From contig NZ_CP168030.1 of NCBI RefSeq assembly GCF_041529975.1, forward strand, positions 2,418,001 through 2,482,000: a stretch of 64,000 nucleotides of DNA, in the 5' to 3' direction. Every line of letters begins with the position of its first letter. Position 1 is the first letter of the stretch. Shown here piece after piece: positions 53,486 to 62,889 of the stretch. The notes under the pieces are model-generated. The model made no database searches and was not told where the DNA came from. It worked only from the letters and a program-made list of their open reading frames with translations. The position numbers were made by a program, and so were the translations under genes. Source of the stretch: Microbacterium maritypicum (lineage in GTDB: Bacteria; Actinomycetota; Actinomycetes; Actinomycetales; Microbacteriaceae).

Positions 53486-56461
53486 ATGGCCCGACCGGAC
53501 GACTCCGTCTCCCTCTCCGCCCTGGCCAGGCTCGGTTTCGCCGAGTTGAGCGAGGCGGCGGCATCCCTGTCCGAGTTGGCGACGGTTCTCGGAATCTCGC
53601 GATCGTCACTTCTCGAAGGAGCGGATGCTGCCGACCCCGACGCCGCGGTGCGGGGAATGGTCCGTGTCGCGCGTCGGGACCCCGGACCCCTGAAGGGCCT
53701 GCTCGACATCGCTGAGACGCGTCACCGCGTGTGGCGGGTCTTCGGTGCCTCGGAAGGGCTGGCCGACTTCTTCCTCCGCCATCCCGATCAGCTCTCGGTG
53801 CTGGGGGAGGCCCTCGACGCGTTGCCGTCGCCTGAGTCGCTCCGGACGCAGCTGCTGGCATCGGTCGGCGCCCGAGATGGCTTCGCGACGTCAGCGGACG
53901 ATGCCGCGGTCGTGGCCGTGCGTGTCGCGTACCGACGCAGCCTCGCCGCCATCGCCGCCTATGACCTGACCCACCCCGAGCCGAAGACGGTGGTTGCCGC
54001 GGTGTCCGCCGCACTGTCGGATGCCGCCGGAGCGGCCTTGGAGGCCTCGCTCGCGATCGCACGCGCGCGTCTCAGTGAGACCACCCCGCGGGAGCAGGTA
54101 GCGGCGACGCGGCTCTCGATCATCGGCATGGGAAAGGCGGGCGCCCGCGAGCTCAACTATGTCAGCGACGTGGACGTGATCTTCGTGGGCGGCACCAGCG
54201 ACGAGGAGGTCGTGACGGAGGCCCGCGCGATCGACATCGCGACGCGGCTGGCCCGCGAGACGATGCGCGGTCTCGACAGCATCGAGGTGGAGCCCCCGCT
54301 GTGGGAGGTCGACGCCAACCTGCGGCCCGAGGGCAAGCAGGGTGCCCTCGTGCGTTCGCTCGCCTCGCACCTCGCCTACTACGATCGCTGGGCCAAGAGC
54401 TGGGAGTTCCAGGCACTCCTGAAGGCACGACCTCTCGCCGGAGACGCCGACCTGGGCGCCGAGTACGTCGAGGCGGTGCAGCCGAAGATCTGGTCCAGCG
54501 CCGCTCGTGAGGATTTCGTCGAGAGCGTCCAGCGGATGCGCGAGCGCGTGACCGAGCACATCGATCCGGACGACGCGCCATATCAGCTCAAGCTCGGAGC
54601 GGGCGGTCTACGCGATATCGAGTTCACCGTGCAGTTGCTTCAGCTGGTCCACGGCCTCACGGACGAGTCGATCCGCACGCGCGGCACGCTCGAGAGTCTC
54701 GACGCCCTCGTCACCGGCGGGTACATCGGACGAGCGGATGCCGCGACGTTCGCCGACGACTACCGCATCCTGCGACTCATGGAGCACCGCCTGCAGCTGC
54801 GCGAACTGAGCCGCACGCATCTGCTTCCTCGGACTCCCGCCGGTCTGCGCGTACTGGCGCGCAGCACGGCACTCGCCGAGAGCGGCGACGGTGTATGGAC
54901 GCGATGGGAGGCTGTGCGCCGCGAAGTGCGCGAGATCCACACTCGGCTGTTCTACCGCCCGCTTCTGAGCGCGGTGGCCGGTCTTCCCGAGGAGGAACGC
55001 ACACTCTCCACGGCGCAGGCGCATGACCGCTTGGCGGCCATCGGGTTCCGCGACCCCGCGGGCGCCCTGCGGCACATCGGTGCACTCACGACCGGGCTCA
55101 GCCGCAAGGTGACGATCCAGCGGGCGCTGATGCCGATCATGGTGCGGTGGTTCGCCGACGGAAGCGACCCCGATTACGCGCTTCTCGCGTTCCGTCGCAT
55201 CAGCGAACGCCTCGGCGACACCCCGTGGTTCCTTCGGATGCTGCGGGACTCGTCGGGTGCTGCCGAGAGCCTCACACGACTGCTGTCCTCGTCACGCTAC
55301 GTCGGGGAGCTGCTGGAGTGGATCCCGGAATCCGTGGCCTGGCTCGACAGCACCGAACGGCTGCGTTCCCGCGGTGCGGCGGCGCTCGACGAAGAGGCGC
55401 GCGCGATCCAGACCCGTCACGAGACCATCGGCGACGCCCTTCGAGCGGTGCGGGCTCTGCGCCGTCGGGAGCTGCTGCGGACCGCGATGGGCGCCGTCCT
55501 CGGCGTGCTGACGATCGAAGAGGTGGCTGTCGCGCTCACGGAGATCACCGAGGCGACCATCCAGGCGGCCCTGCGCGCCGTCATCCGGGAGGTGGTTCCC
55601 GATGACGCCGCAGAGCTCGACTTCGCCGTCATCGCCATGGGGCGTTTCGGAGGTGCCGAACTCGGTTTCGGGTCGGACGCCGACATCCTCTACGTGTACG
55701 ACGCGAACGGGGTCGACTCGCAACGGGCGCAGAAGCTCGCCACGCAGATCGTGGCAGGACTCCGCGAGCACCTGACCGATCACAGGCTCCCACTCGATCT
55801 CGACGCCGACCTCCGACCGGAGGGGCGGAACGGACCGGTCGTGCGATCGATCGCCGCGTACGCCGAGTACTACCGGCGCTGGTCGCTCTCCTGGGAGGCG
55901 CAGGCGCTCCTGCGCGCGCGGGGGGTGGCGGGGAGTGCGAAGCTCATCGAGCGGTTCACGGCCCTCGCGGACACGATCCGCTACCCGGAATCGGTCGACC
56001 TCCAGGGAACGCGTGAGATCAAGCGCATCAAGGCCAGGGTCGAGGGGGAGCGGCTGCCGCAGGGCGCTGATCCGCGGCGACATCTGAAGCTCGGCCCCGG
56101 CACGCTCAGCGACGTCGAGTGGCTGGTGCAGCTGCTGCAGCTGCAGCATGCGCACGCGATCCCCGGCCTGCGGACCACAGCGACACTCGGTGCGCTGGAC
56201 GCCGCCGTCGCAGCCGACCTCGTGGAGGAGGGCGACGCCGAGCGGTTACGGGAGGCGTGGCGCCTGTCGAGTCGGCTGCGCTCGGCGATCACACTCCTCA
56301 CCGGGCAGACGAGCGATCTGCTCCCCGCCGATCGGCGCCAGCTGGATGCGATCGGCAGCCTGCTGGGATACCCGGAGCGTTCGGCGACCGAGCTCGAGGA
56401 AGACTACCTCGGCGTCACCCGACGCGCGCGCAAGACCTTCGAGGAGCTGTTCTACGGATAA
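53486..56461 (+). CDS. glnE: Glutamine synthetase adenylyltransferase/deadenylase GlnE
   Basis: 991-residue bifunctional enzyme with two nucleotidyltransferase domains: GMGKAGARELNYVSDVDV (about 213) and AMGRFGGAELGFGSDADI (about 717), each followed by a helical region. The N-terminal half removes, and the C-terminal half adds, AMP on a Tyr of GlnA. ATG 53486 lies 9 bp after glnA2, so they form an operon. The partner GlnA1, with the target Tyr, must be elsewhere. Confidence 0.96.
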   Translation: MARPDDSVSLSALARLGFAELSEAAASLSELATVLGISRSSLLEGADAADPDAAVRGMVRVARRDPGPLKGLLDIAETRHRVWRVFGASEGLADFFLRHPDQLSVLGEALDALPSPESLRTQLLASVGARDGFATSADDAAVVAVRVAYRRSLAAIAAYDLTHPEPKTVVAAVSAALSDAAGAALEASLAIARARLSETTPREQVAATRLSIIGMGKAGARELNYVSDVDVIFVGGTSDEEVVTEARAIDIATRLARETMRGLDSIEVEPPLWEVDANLRPEGKQGALVRSLASHLAYYDRWAKSWEFQALLKARPLAGDADLGAEYVEAVQPKIWSSAAREDFVESVQRMRERVTEHIDPDDAPYQLKLGAGGLRDIEFTVQLLQLVHGLTDESIRTRGTLESLDALVTGGYIGRADAATFADDYRILRLMEHRLQLRELSRTHLLPRTPAGLRVLARSTALAESGDGVWTRWEAVRREVREIHTRLFYRPLLSAVAGLPEEERTLSTAQAHDRLAAIGFRDPAGALRHIGALTTGLSRKVTIQRALMPIMVRWFADGSDPDYALLAFRRISERLGDTPWFLRMLRDSSGAAESLTRLLSSSRYVGELLEWIPESVAWLDSTERLRSRGAAALDEEARAIQTRHETIGDALRAVRALRRRELLRTAMGAVLGVLTIEEVAVALTEITEATIQAALRAVIREVVPDDAAELDFAVIAMGRFGGAELGFGSDADILYVYDANGVDSQRAQKLATQIVAGLREHLTDHRLPLDLDADLRPEGRNGPVVRSIAAYAEYYRRWSLSWEAQALLRARGVAGSAKLIERFTALADTIRYPESVDLQGTREIKRIKARVEGERLPQGADPRRHLKLGPGTLSDVEWLVQLLQLQHAHAIPGLRTTATLGALDAAVAADLVEEGDAERLREAWRLSSRLRSAITLLTGQTSDLLPADRRQLDAIGSLLGYPERSATELEEDYLGVTRRARKTFEELFYG

Positions 56462-56491
56462 CCGCCGCCTCGGTTTGCAGTATCGGGCGAC

Positions 56492-57430
56492 GTGTCCCAA
56501 GCTGACGATATGACCCCTACGCGCATCGGAATCGTCTGGAATCCCTCGAAGGTCGATCAGAACGTTCTGCAGGACGCGGTGAGCGACGTGTTCGACGAGC
56601 AGTACGACATCCGTTGGTGGGAGACGACGCCGGAGGACCCGGGCCGCGGCATGGCCCGGGAGGCTCGCGAAGACGGCCGGGGCATCGTGATCGCCGTCGG
56701 GGGAGACGGCACCGTCCGCGCGGTCGCGGAGTCGCTGGCGGGTTCGGAGACGGCTCTCGGGATCGTTCCGCAGGGCACCGGCAACCTCCTCGCCCGCAAT
56801 CTCGAAGTGCCGCTGAACAACGTCGCCGCAGCCCTCCAGAGGGTTCGGGACGCGGAGCCGCGTCGCATCGATCTCGGTTGGGTGTCGTACGACGGCACCG
56901 AGCACGCGTTCGCCGTCATGGTCGGGTTCGGGATCGACGCGCAGATGCTGGTCGAAACCGACGACGACCTCAAGTCGAAGGCCGGCTGGCTGGCCTACGT
57001 CGAGGCGATGGGTCGTGCCCTGGCCGGGACCGAGATGACCGACATCACCCTCGCCATCGACGGGGAGAAGGCCGTGGCGGTGCGCGGGCACACCATGCTC
57101 ATCGGCAACTGCGGAATGGTGCAGGGCGGCATCCGCCTGCTCCCCGATGCCGTTCTCGACGACGGCAAGCTCGATGTGCTCATGATCAGTGCAGACGGCG
57201 CCCTGCAGTGGTTGGACACCCTGCGCTCCTTCGTCTGGGACAACGGCATCCGACGGATCTTCGGTGCGACCGATGAGGCGGTCAGCACCGATTCCGCGCG
57301 CCACCTGCCCGTCGAGAACATCTCGGTTCAGTTGAAGACGCCTCTCATGTTCGAGATCGACGGTGAGGAGATGGGCGAGCTCTCCGCATTCGAGGTGCGC
57401 GTGGAGGCCGGCGCTCTGCTCGTACGCTGA
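56492..57430 (+). CDS. Diacylglycerol kinase-family lipid kinase
   Basis: 312-residue (from GTG 56492) or 306-residue (ATG 56510) DagK-type kinase. N-terminal IGIVWNPSK, the GGDGT catalytic motif (VGGDGTVRAVAE, about 70), GIVPQGTGNLLARNL and ENI-type C-terminal beta domain are present. Phosphorylates a lipid alcohol, most likely diacylglycerol, as in mycobacterial homologues. The correct start is uncertain; neither has a strong ribosome binding site. Confidence 0.9.
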   Translation: MSQADDMTPTRIGIVWNPSKVDQNVLQDAVSDVFDEQYDIRWWETTPEDPGRGMAREAREDGRGIVIAVGGDGTVRAVAESLAGSETALGIVPQGTGNLLARNLEVPLNNVAAALQRVRDAEPRRIDLGWVSYDGTEHAFAVMVGFGIDAQMLVETDDDLKSKAGWLAYVEAMGRALAGTEMTDITLAIDGEKAVAVRGHTMLIGNCGMVQGGIRLLPDAVLDDGKLDVLMISADGALQWLDTLRSFVWDNGIRRIFGATDEAVSTDSARHLPVENISVQLKTPLMFEIDGEEMGELSAFEVRVEAGALLVR

Positions 57431-57458
57431 AAGGTGTTCGGCCGGCGGACTGCGCGGG

Positions 57459-58607
57459 TCAGACGGCGGTGACCGGGGGCACGATCTTCCGGTCCTGAGC
57501 GGGGAACGTCACCTTCTGCACGATGATGATGATGCTCGCGGCGACCGGGATGGCGACGAGCGCTCCGAGGATACCGCCCAATGCGCCACCGGCGACCGCG
57601 GCGATGACCACGAGCGCCCCGGGAACCGCGACGGCCTTGCTCATGATGCGCGGCGAGAGCACATATGCCTCGATCTGCATGTAGATCAGGTAGTAGATGA
57701 TCGCGATCAGTGCGGTCAGGGGCGAGACGAAGAGGCAGATCAGCGAGTTGATGATCGATGCCGTCAGCGTTCCCACCAAAGGGATCATGGATCCGATGAA
57801 GGCGATGAGGGCGAGTAGCGCGGGGACCGGCGCCCCGATGATGCTGAGGAAGATCAGGCTCAGGACGCCGTTGATGAGCGCCAAGCTCGCCTGCCCGATC
57901 ACATAGCGCCCGACCGCGCCGGAGACGTCTTCGAGCAGTCCGCTGAAGGTTCCCCGCTGGTAGGCGGGGACGAAGCGCGCGGCCACATGCTTCATGCTCC
58001 GCAGGGACGCCATGAAGTACAGCGTCAGGATCAGGACGATCGTGATGCCGGTGAACCCACCGGCGATCCCCGCGCCGACCGCGAACACGCCGCCGCCGAT
58101 GTCGAGGAAGTTGTCCGGGTCTCCGACGAAGTCAAGGATGCCCTGGACGGCATCCTTGATGCTCGAGCCGAACTGGCCGCTCACGTCTTTGTACCAGGCG
58201 CTGGCCATGAAGTCCTCGACCATCTGCGGGCCGTCCTTGATCAGGTTGCTGATCTGCTCGACGAGGATCGGGACGATGGCGAGGATGATTCCCGCGAAGG
58301 CGAGGACCACACCGGCGACGACGATGGTGACGGCGGCCGGGCGCGGGAGTTTCTTCTCGATGAACGTGACGATCGGGTCCAGTCCGAGGGCGAGGAAGAT
58401 CGCCACGCCGATGTAGACGAGCACGGTCGCGAGCTGACCGATGATGCTGCCGACTGCCAACGCGACCAGGACCCCGAGCGCACCGAGCAGACCGAACATG
58501 AACGGGTTCGTGCGCGCATATGCGGCCACCGCGTTCGACGGCTGTGACGGCGCGGCTTCCACAGGTGTGCGCGGTTCGGCCTTCGCGATCACTCTTCTAC
58601 GGCGCAT
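57459..58607 (-). CDS. AI-2E family transporter
   Basis: 382-residue polytopic protein of the AI-2E/PerM family with eight hydrophobic spans. The family motif GSMIPLVGTLTASIINSLI and the YLIYMQIEAYVLSPRIMSK stretch near the C-terminus are recognisable. Substrates of the family include Na+ in some members and AI-2 in others, so the role here is undetermined. Convergent with the DagK gene, 28 bp apart. The start is ATG 58607. Confidence 0.91.
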   Translation of the reverse strand: MRRRRVIAKAEPRTPVEAAPSQPSNAVAAYARTNPFMFGLLGALGVLVALAVGSIIGQLATVLVYIGVAIFLALGLDPIVTFIEKKLPRPAAVTIVVAGVVLAFAGIILAIVPILVEQISNLIKDGPQMVEDFMASAWYKDVSGQFGSSIKDAVQGILDFVGDPDNFLDIGGGVFAVGAGIAGGFTGITIVLILTLYFMASLRSMKHVAARFVPAYQRGTFSGLLEDVSGAVGRYVIGQASLALINGVLSLIFLSIIGAPVPALLALIAFIGSMIPLVGTLTASIINSLICLFVSPLTALIAIIYYLIYMQIEAYVLSPRIMSKAVAVPGALVVIAAVAGGALGGILGALVAIPVAASIIIIVQKVTFPAQDRKIVPPVTAV

Positions 58608-58978
58608 GGTTCCCCCGGTCGATGGTCAGACTCACCAGTTGATCATTCGTGTGCCCGGCGGTCAAGCGCAGAGTCCGCGCGGCGGCGTAGTCGGTCGCCT
58701 CGGCACGGCTGCCGGACCGATATGGTGGGATCGAGGGCCCCGTACCCGGGGGGCCGGGCTGCGGTGGGGAACCGCATGGGGAGGGTTTCATTGTGCTGTG
58801 GGGACGCGTTTCACCGAGAGAAGTCGACCGGTCGTCGACGTTCGAACCCGACGCGCCACGTGCGCTCAGGGGGAAGCACACGCTGACTCTCTCGCGACGC
58901 CGCTGAGGTGGCCGGAGAGAACCGCCCGTCGCCCTTCCCGGCGCTGGGCGTCTGTCGAGCGCGATCGGGAGTCGTGTC
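58608..58978. other. 371-bp gap between the AI-2E gene and the AraC gene
   Basis: This is the longest region with no established gene. It contains one small ORF with a strong ribosome binding site (58793-58906) and no tRNA, terminator or repeat that I can see. A TTGATCA stretch near 58642 is unremarkable. Confidence 0.7.
58793..58906 (+). CDS. Possible 37-codon ORF upstream of the AraC gene
   Basis: GTG 58793 is preceded by GGGGAGGG with a 7-nt spacer, the strongest ribosome binding site in this area. The predicted peptide (VLWGRVSPRE...LSRRR) is short, Arg-rich and has no recognisable domain. It could be a leader peptide that controls the AraC gene 72 bp downstream, or chance. Confidence 0.3.
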   Translation: MLWGRVSPREVDRSSTFEPDAPRALRGKHTLTLSRRR

Positions 58979-59800
58979 GTGCCCGTGACGAGAGCGCGCA
59001 CGCTGGCCATGTTCGGGAGCGTGCGCATCCGCGAGTTCGTGGCGGGGCGCGATGACGCGCGTTCGAGGCTCGACCGCGTGCCGGGACTGATCGGACTGCA
59101 CAGTGTCCGCTCCGGCAGCATCGACATCGGCTCCCCGTCCGGAACGGTGCGACTGGCGGAGAACGATGCTTTTCTGCTCAACCACGATGCGACCGTTCTG
59201 ACTTCGCCGCTGAAGCGACTGCGTCTGCTCTCGATCGTCCTGCCCGCGGAGGTGCTCGCCGGGTTCGCGGCGCCGGCGCCGGGCGAGATCCGGCCCGTGT
59301 CACCGTCGACGTCACTGCTCGACCCGGCGGTCGCGTTCGCCGAGCGGGCGGCCGTCGTGGACGCCGATCCGGTGAGCACCTTCGGGAGCTACTACCTCGA
59401 GCGTCTACTGCAGGAGATGGTGCTGGGCGTGGCTGTCGAGGCCACCCGTGCCGCGGCGGCCGGCCTTCCGCCCGATCATCATCGCGATGCCCTGAACCTG
59501 ATCACCGCGCAGGCGTCAGATCCTGTGCTGTCGCCGCGCGGCGTCGCCGAGCAGCTCCGGCTTTCCCTGCGTCAGCTGCAACGTGCGTTCCGGGCACAGG
59601 GTGCGACGGTGGAACGGGAGATCCGCCGATCGCGCGTCGAGCATGCGATCGGTCTGCTCACGGATCCCGCGTACGACCGCCTGAGCATCGAGGAGATCGG
59701 TCGGTACTCCGGCCTCTCCGGCGGGTCGAGCCTGGCGCGGGCGATGGTGCACGAGGGGCGGCGTGCCCCGTCGGAGGTCCGACGGCGACGAGAGGGGTGA
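58979..59800 (+). CDS. AraC-family transcription regulator
   Basis: 273-residue protein. N-terminal AraC-binding domain (about 10-130) and C-terminal double helix-turn-helix (LSPRGVAEQLRLSLRQLQRAF and LSIEEIGRYSGLSGGSSLARA, about 180-260). The GTG start 58979 has GGGAG 7 nt upstream. The N-terminus is short compared with typical AraC proteins, so a part of the ligand domain may be missing. It is not adjacent to a metabolic operon; the Tat-exported protein gene lies 286 bp away and may be a target. Confidence 0.88.
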   Translation: MPVTRARTLAMFGSVRIREFVAGRDDARSRLDRVPGLIGLHSVRSGSIDIGSPSGTVRLAENDAFLLNHDATVLTSPLKRLRLLSIVLPAEVLAGFAAPAPGEIRPVSPSTSLLDPAVAFAERAAVVDADPVSTFGSYYLERLLQEMVLGVAVEATRAAAAGLPPDHHRDALNLITAQASDPVLSPRGVAEQLRLSLRQLQRAFRAQGATVEREIRRSRVEHAIGLLTDPAYDRLSIEEIGRYSGLSGGSSLARAMVHEGRRAPSEVRRRREG

Positions 59801-60004
59801 CCTCCGTCGGCGGTGCGCGTCATACCCAGCGCGACACCCCTGGTCGAGAAAGCGACATGTGCGTGCCGGACGGGAAGTGCCGGTCGTCCCCGCTGCCAGC
59901 ATGACGGATGGCCGGCCGTACTCCCATTCGCGGCTGCCGCACGAGCGCGGAACCCGCCGCGCGATCCACACGGGTCCAGCGAGTGTGCCGATGCGTCGAA
60001 GCTC

Positions 60005-60024
60005 CGCGTGGCCAGTGCCACGCG
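60005..60024. repeat. Hairpin before the Tat-exported protein gene
   Basis: CGCGTGGC-CAGT-GCCACGCG, a perfect 8-bp stem with a 4-nt loop, followed by GTGAC-N4-GTCAC at 60035-60048. Either could be a regulatory site or leader structure for the gene at 60087. Confidence 0.32.
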
Positions 60025-60086
60025 GCGAGACGTCGTGACACCGGTCACCCGAGTGGACTGTGCCGACCCCCAAGGAGAACATCGAG

Positions 60087-60701
60087 ATGAATGAGAACGA
60101 GAACCAGCGCGGTGCCGGCTTCGACCGCCGCACCGTGATCAAGGCGGCGGCCTGGTCGGCACCGGTCATCGCGGTAGCCGTCGCCACCCCGCTCGCCGCC
60201 GCGAGCGAGAACACGCCCGACCCCCAGCCGCAGCCGGCCCCTGGAGGGGGGCTCTCGTCGTGGCAGGGCGGCACCTCGGTCCAGACCTGGACGGCCACGC
60301 AGCCGAACCGCGTGCAGGTGAACACGGGGCAGACCCTCGGCTTCAACGCTTTCGACGGCACAACCGGCGACATGGAGCCGGCGGGCAAGTTCACGGCGGG
60401 GACCGCCACCGTCACCGTCGCGTGGGGTGCCGGTAACGGCGTGACCAACCCGGGCAGCTACCGCCTCCAGGAGCAGAACCTGCACGGATGGACCCGCGTC
60501 GGATCGCTTCCGGCCGACGGCACATCGGGGAGCGTGACCTACACCTACAGCGGTGTGCTGAACGGCGCGGAGAATCTCGTGCAGCTGCCGGTGCTCTGGC
60601 TCCTGCCGTCCGCGGGGGGTGCGCTCGTCGACACGTACGTGAACACCACGCTCTCGTCGGACTTCCTCAGCGAGAAGACCTCCGGCTCGAAGGTGCCGTA
60701 A
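60087..60701 (+). CDS. Tat-exported surface protein, unknown function
   Basis: 204-residue precursor. Residues about 12-42 form a twin-arginine signal (FDRRTVIKAAAWSAPVIAVA, then PLAAASE), predicting export in folded form and removal by signal peptidase I near residue 41. The mature part is Gly/Thr/Asn-rich beta structure, Ig-like in character, with no catalytic motif. ATG 60087 has AAGGAG 10 nt upstream. Convergent with the LuxR regulator gene across a terminator. Tat export suggests a cofactor or folding need, but none is evident. Confidence 0.82.
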   Translation: MNENENQRGAGFDRRTVIKAAAWSAPVIAVAVATPLAAASENTPDPQPQPAPGGGLSSWQGGTSVQTWTATQPNRVQVNTGQTLGFNAFDGTTGDMEPAGKFTAGTATVTVAWGAGNGVTNPGSYRLQEQNLHGWTRVGSLPADGTSGSVTYTYSGVLNGAENLVQLPVLWLLPSAGGALVDTYVNTTLSSDFLSEKTSGSKVP

Positions 60702-60728
60702 CCACCGCGTATCGACGTCGTGATCGGA

Positions 60729-60761
60729 GAAGCGCCCGCCGGGATGACCGGCGGGCGCTTC
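60729..60761. terminator. Terminator between the Tat-exported protein and LuxR genes
   Basis: 14-bp perfect stem GAAGCGCCCGCCGG / CCGGCGGGCGCTTC with loop GATGA, between convergent genes. Confidence 0.9.
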
Positions 60762-60798
60762 GTCTTCGTGCGCGTCTTCTCCCACCGGGCTGTGCACA

Positions 60799-62274
60799 TC
60801 ATCGGGCAAGCGTCGAGCGCACGGCCTCGCGTCGGGTGGTCACACCGAGCTTCCGGTAGACCGAGCGGATGTGCGTCTTGACGGTCGGGTAGGCCACACC
60901 GAGGTGCGCGGCGATCTCCTCGGCCGTCATCGTCGTGCGCAGGCACCCGAGAACCTCGCTCTCCCGCGGCGTGAGCACGCCGGCGAGGCGTCGCGACAGT
61001 TGTCCTCGTCGCTCCAGGACGACGGCGAGGAAGGGATCATGACGTGATCCCCGATGCGCGTGTGCGCTGAGGAGGTCACCGATCAGCGGGTCGTCCGACA
61101 GGAACGGGGCGAGGATCCGCTCCGACGAGGCGGCCTCCAGCGCTCGGTCCAGGAGCTCGTGTGCTTCCGACCCGCGACCGGCCGCAGACCGCAGCGCGGC
61201 GGAGGTGATCAGCGTGCTCACACGTGCGTACCGGGGCAGGGCGCCCGCCGACGCCAACCGCAGCGCCTGAGCCGCGAGCGCTGGCTCATCGAGGACCCGG
61301 TAGAGCTCGGCGAGCACTGCGTGCGCCACCGCGGCACCGGGTCGTGTGAGCGCGGGCGCCGCGATGGTTCGCGCGCGCTGGTCATGCCCCTCCGCATGCG
61401 CGAGCAGCGCGGAAACCACCCGCCGTAGCGTGTCCCACGGAATGCCGTGCTTGTCGGCCCTGCTTACGCCACGGATCAGCTCGGATGCCGCGTAGTAGCG
61501 GTCGTCACGCTTCAACGCGACGAGGCTCATCACCAGGTAGAGGCGGGCGAGGGCTTCGAAGTTGTGGCCGGGAGCGGTATCGGCGACCGCAGGATCCAGG
61601 TGGCGGATCGCCTCGTCGTAGTCCCCGCGCCAGTAGGCGATGGTTCCACGATTCGCCTGGGGGAGACCGCCTTCGAAGACGTCCCAATCGGACGGTGCCG
61701 CCGCGACCGGGAGCGCATCGAGGGTCTGCTCGGCCTCTGTGAAGAGCCCGGCGTGGGTCAGCGCGAAGGCGAGGTTCGACTGGGCGAGCCGGAAGGTCTC
61801 GTCTCGGTCGTGCAGACGCGCCTCGTCCGCTGCGGAGCGGAGCAGTGCGATGGCCTCGCCGAGGTCCCGCCGGAGTCGGACCTCGGTCCACCCCAGCAGG
61901 AAGAGCGCGGAGGGATAGTCGTCCTCCGGGCCGCATCGGGTGAGAGCGTCCCGGGCGCGGTCCGCGGCGACGGCCTTGGCGGAAGCATCCGTCGCGAGAA
62001 GAAGCTCGGTGAAGCAGACGACGAAGTCCTCTGCGGCGACGCTCAACCCCTGACCGCGCAGGAATGTCGCACCGTGCGAGTCGCCGAGCAGGTCGCGGCA
62101 GCACGCGCGGATCAGGAGAACGTGCGCGTCGTGCGGGTCCGGCTGAGCGAGACAGAGCTGCTCGAGTTCGCGGGTCCGGGACTCGAGGATGAGGCGGAGC
62201 CAGTTCCGGCGCAGAGCCGTACGGGCGAGCTCCGGATCAGTGGGGGAGATGTCCTCGCGGACGGCGTCGATCAC
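60799..62274 (-). CDS. LuxR-family regulator with TPR-like helical domain
   Basis: 491-residue protein, all helical up to about 420 (TPR-like repeats, for example RYYAASELIRGVSRADKHG), with a C-terminal LuxR HTH (LTPRESEVLGCLRTT, AYPTVKTHIRSVYRKL). It looks like the C-terminal half of MalT-type LAL regulators but lacks the ATPase domain, so it is not an ATP-driven activator. GTG start 62274 lies 6 nt after TATCGT. The target is unknown. Confidence 0.88.
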   Translation of the reverse strand: MIDAVREDISPTDPELARTALRRNWLRLILESRTRELEQLCLAQPDPHDAHVLLIRACCRDLLGDSHGATFLRGQGLSVAAEDFVVCFTELLLATDASAKAVAADRARDALTRCGPEDDYPSALFLLGWTEVRLRRDLGEAIALLRSAADEARLHDRDETFRLAQSNLAFALTHAGLFTEAEQTLDALPVAAAPSDWDVFEGGLPQANRGTIAYWRGDYDEAIRHLDPAVADTAPGHNFEALARLYLVMSLVALKRDDRYYAASELIRGVSRADKHGIPWDTLRRVVSALLAHAEGHDQRARTIAAPALTRPGAAVAHAVLAELYRVLDEPALAAQALRLASAGALPRYARVSTLITSAALRSAAGRGSEAHELLDRALEAASSERILAPFLSDDPLIGDLLSAHAHRGSRHDPFLAVVLERRGQLSRRLAGVLTPRESEVLGCLRTTMTAEEIAAHLGVAYPTVKTHIRSVYRKLGVTTRREAVRSTLAR

Positions 62275-62280
62275 GCGTCA

Positions 62281-62286
62281 ACGATA
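62281..62286 (-). promoter_or_regulatory. Leaderless-type -10 of the LuxR gene
   Basis: TATCGT on the minus strand, 6 nt from the GTG at 62274. Confidence 0.45.
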
Positions 62287-62487
62287 TCGGCGCCGGGAGA
62301 GGCGGGGGCGGCGGATGACCCCGGCTCTCATCCGGCGCGGATGAGAAGCGCATTCCGAGGGGGCGGGACTGGCCAGAATTTCAGCGACGCTCGTGTCTTC
62401 GGCCAGACCGCAGAACGGGCACCCGACACTGCTCTTCATCCTCGCGGGACGCGAATGCGCTCCGGCGGGAGAACGGAATCAACAGAC

Positions 62488-62862
62488 ATGCTCTTCTGGG
62501 AAACGCTCGGCTGGATGCTGTGGGCGACCGTCTTCATCGGCTACCTGTTCGCGCTCTTCGCCATCATCGCGGACCTGTTCCGCGATCGCGGCCTGAACGG
62601 GTGGTGGAAGGCGGTGTGGGTCGTCTTCCTGATCTTCCTGCCGTTCCTGACCGTCCTGGTCTACCTCATCGCGCGCGGCCAGGGGATGGCCGAGCGGAGC
62701 AGCAGGGCGGCGCGTGAATCGGCGGAGGCGACCGAGTCCTACATCCGGGAGGTCGCAGGCAAGACGGCGACCGAGGAGATCGAGGCCGCGGCCCGACTCC
62801 GTGATGCGGGCGCGATCAGCTCCGAGGAGTTCGACCGGCTCAAGGCCAAGGCTCTCGCCTGA
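62488..62862 (+). CDS. Small membrane protein with PLDc_N-like helices and SHOCT tail
   Basis: 124 residues: two membrane spans (about 5-28 and 41-63) in the pattern of PLDc_N domains, then a helical cytoplasmic linker and a C-terminal SHOCT domain (EEIEAAARLRDAGAISSEEF, then DRLKAKALA). SHOCT tails mediate oligomerisation. Function unknown. ATG 62488 lies after CGGGAGAACGGAA. It is 27 bp before the DUF1254 gene. Confidence 0.86.
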   Translation: MLFWETLGWMLWATVFIGYLFALFAIIADLFRDRGLNGWWKAVWVVFLIFLPFLTVLVYLIARGQGMAERSSRAARESAEATESYIREVAGKTATEEIEAAARLRDAGAISSEEFDRLKAKALA

Positions 62863-62889
62863 TCCGTTGACATCGACAGCAGGAAGCTC

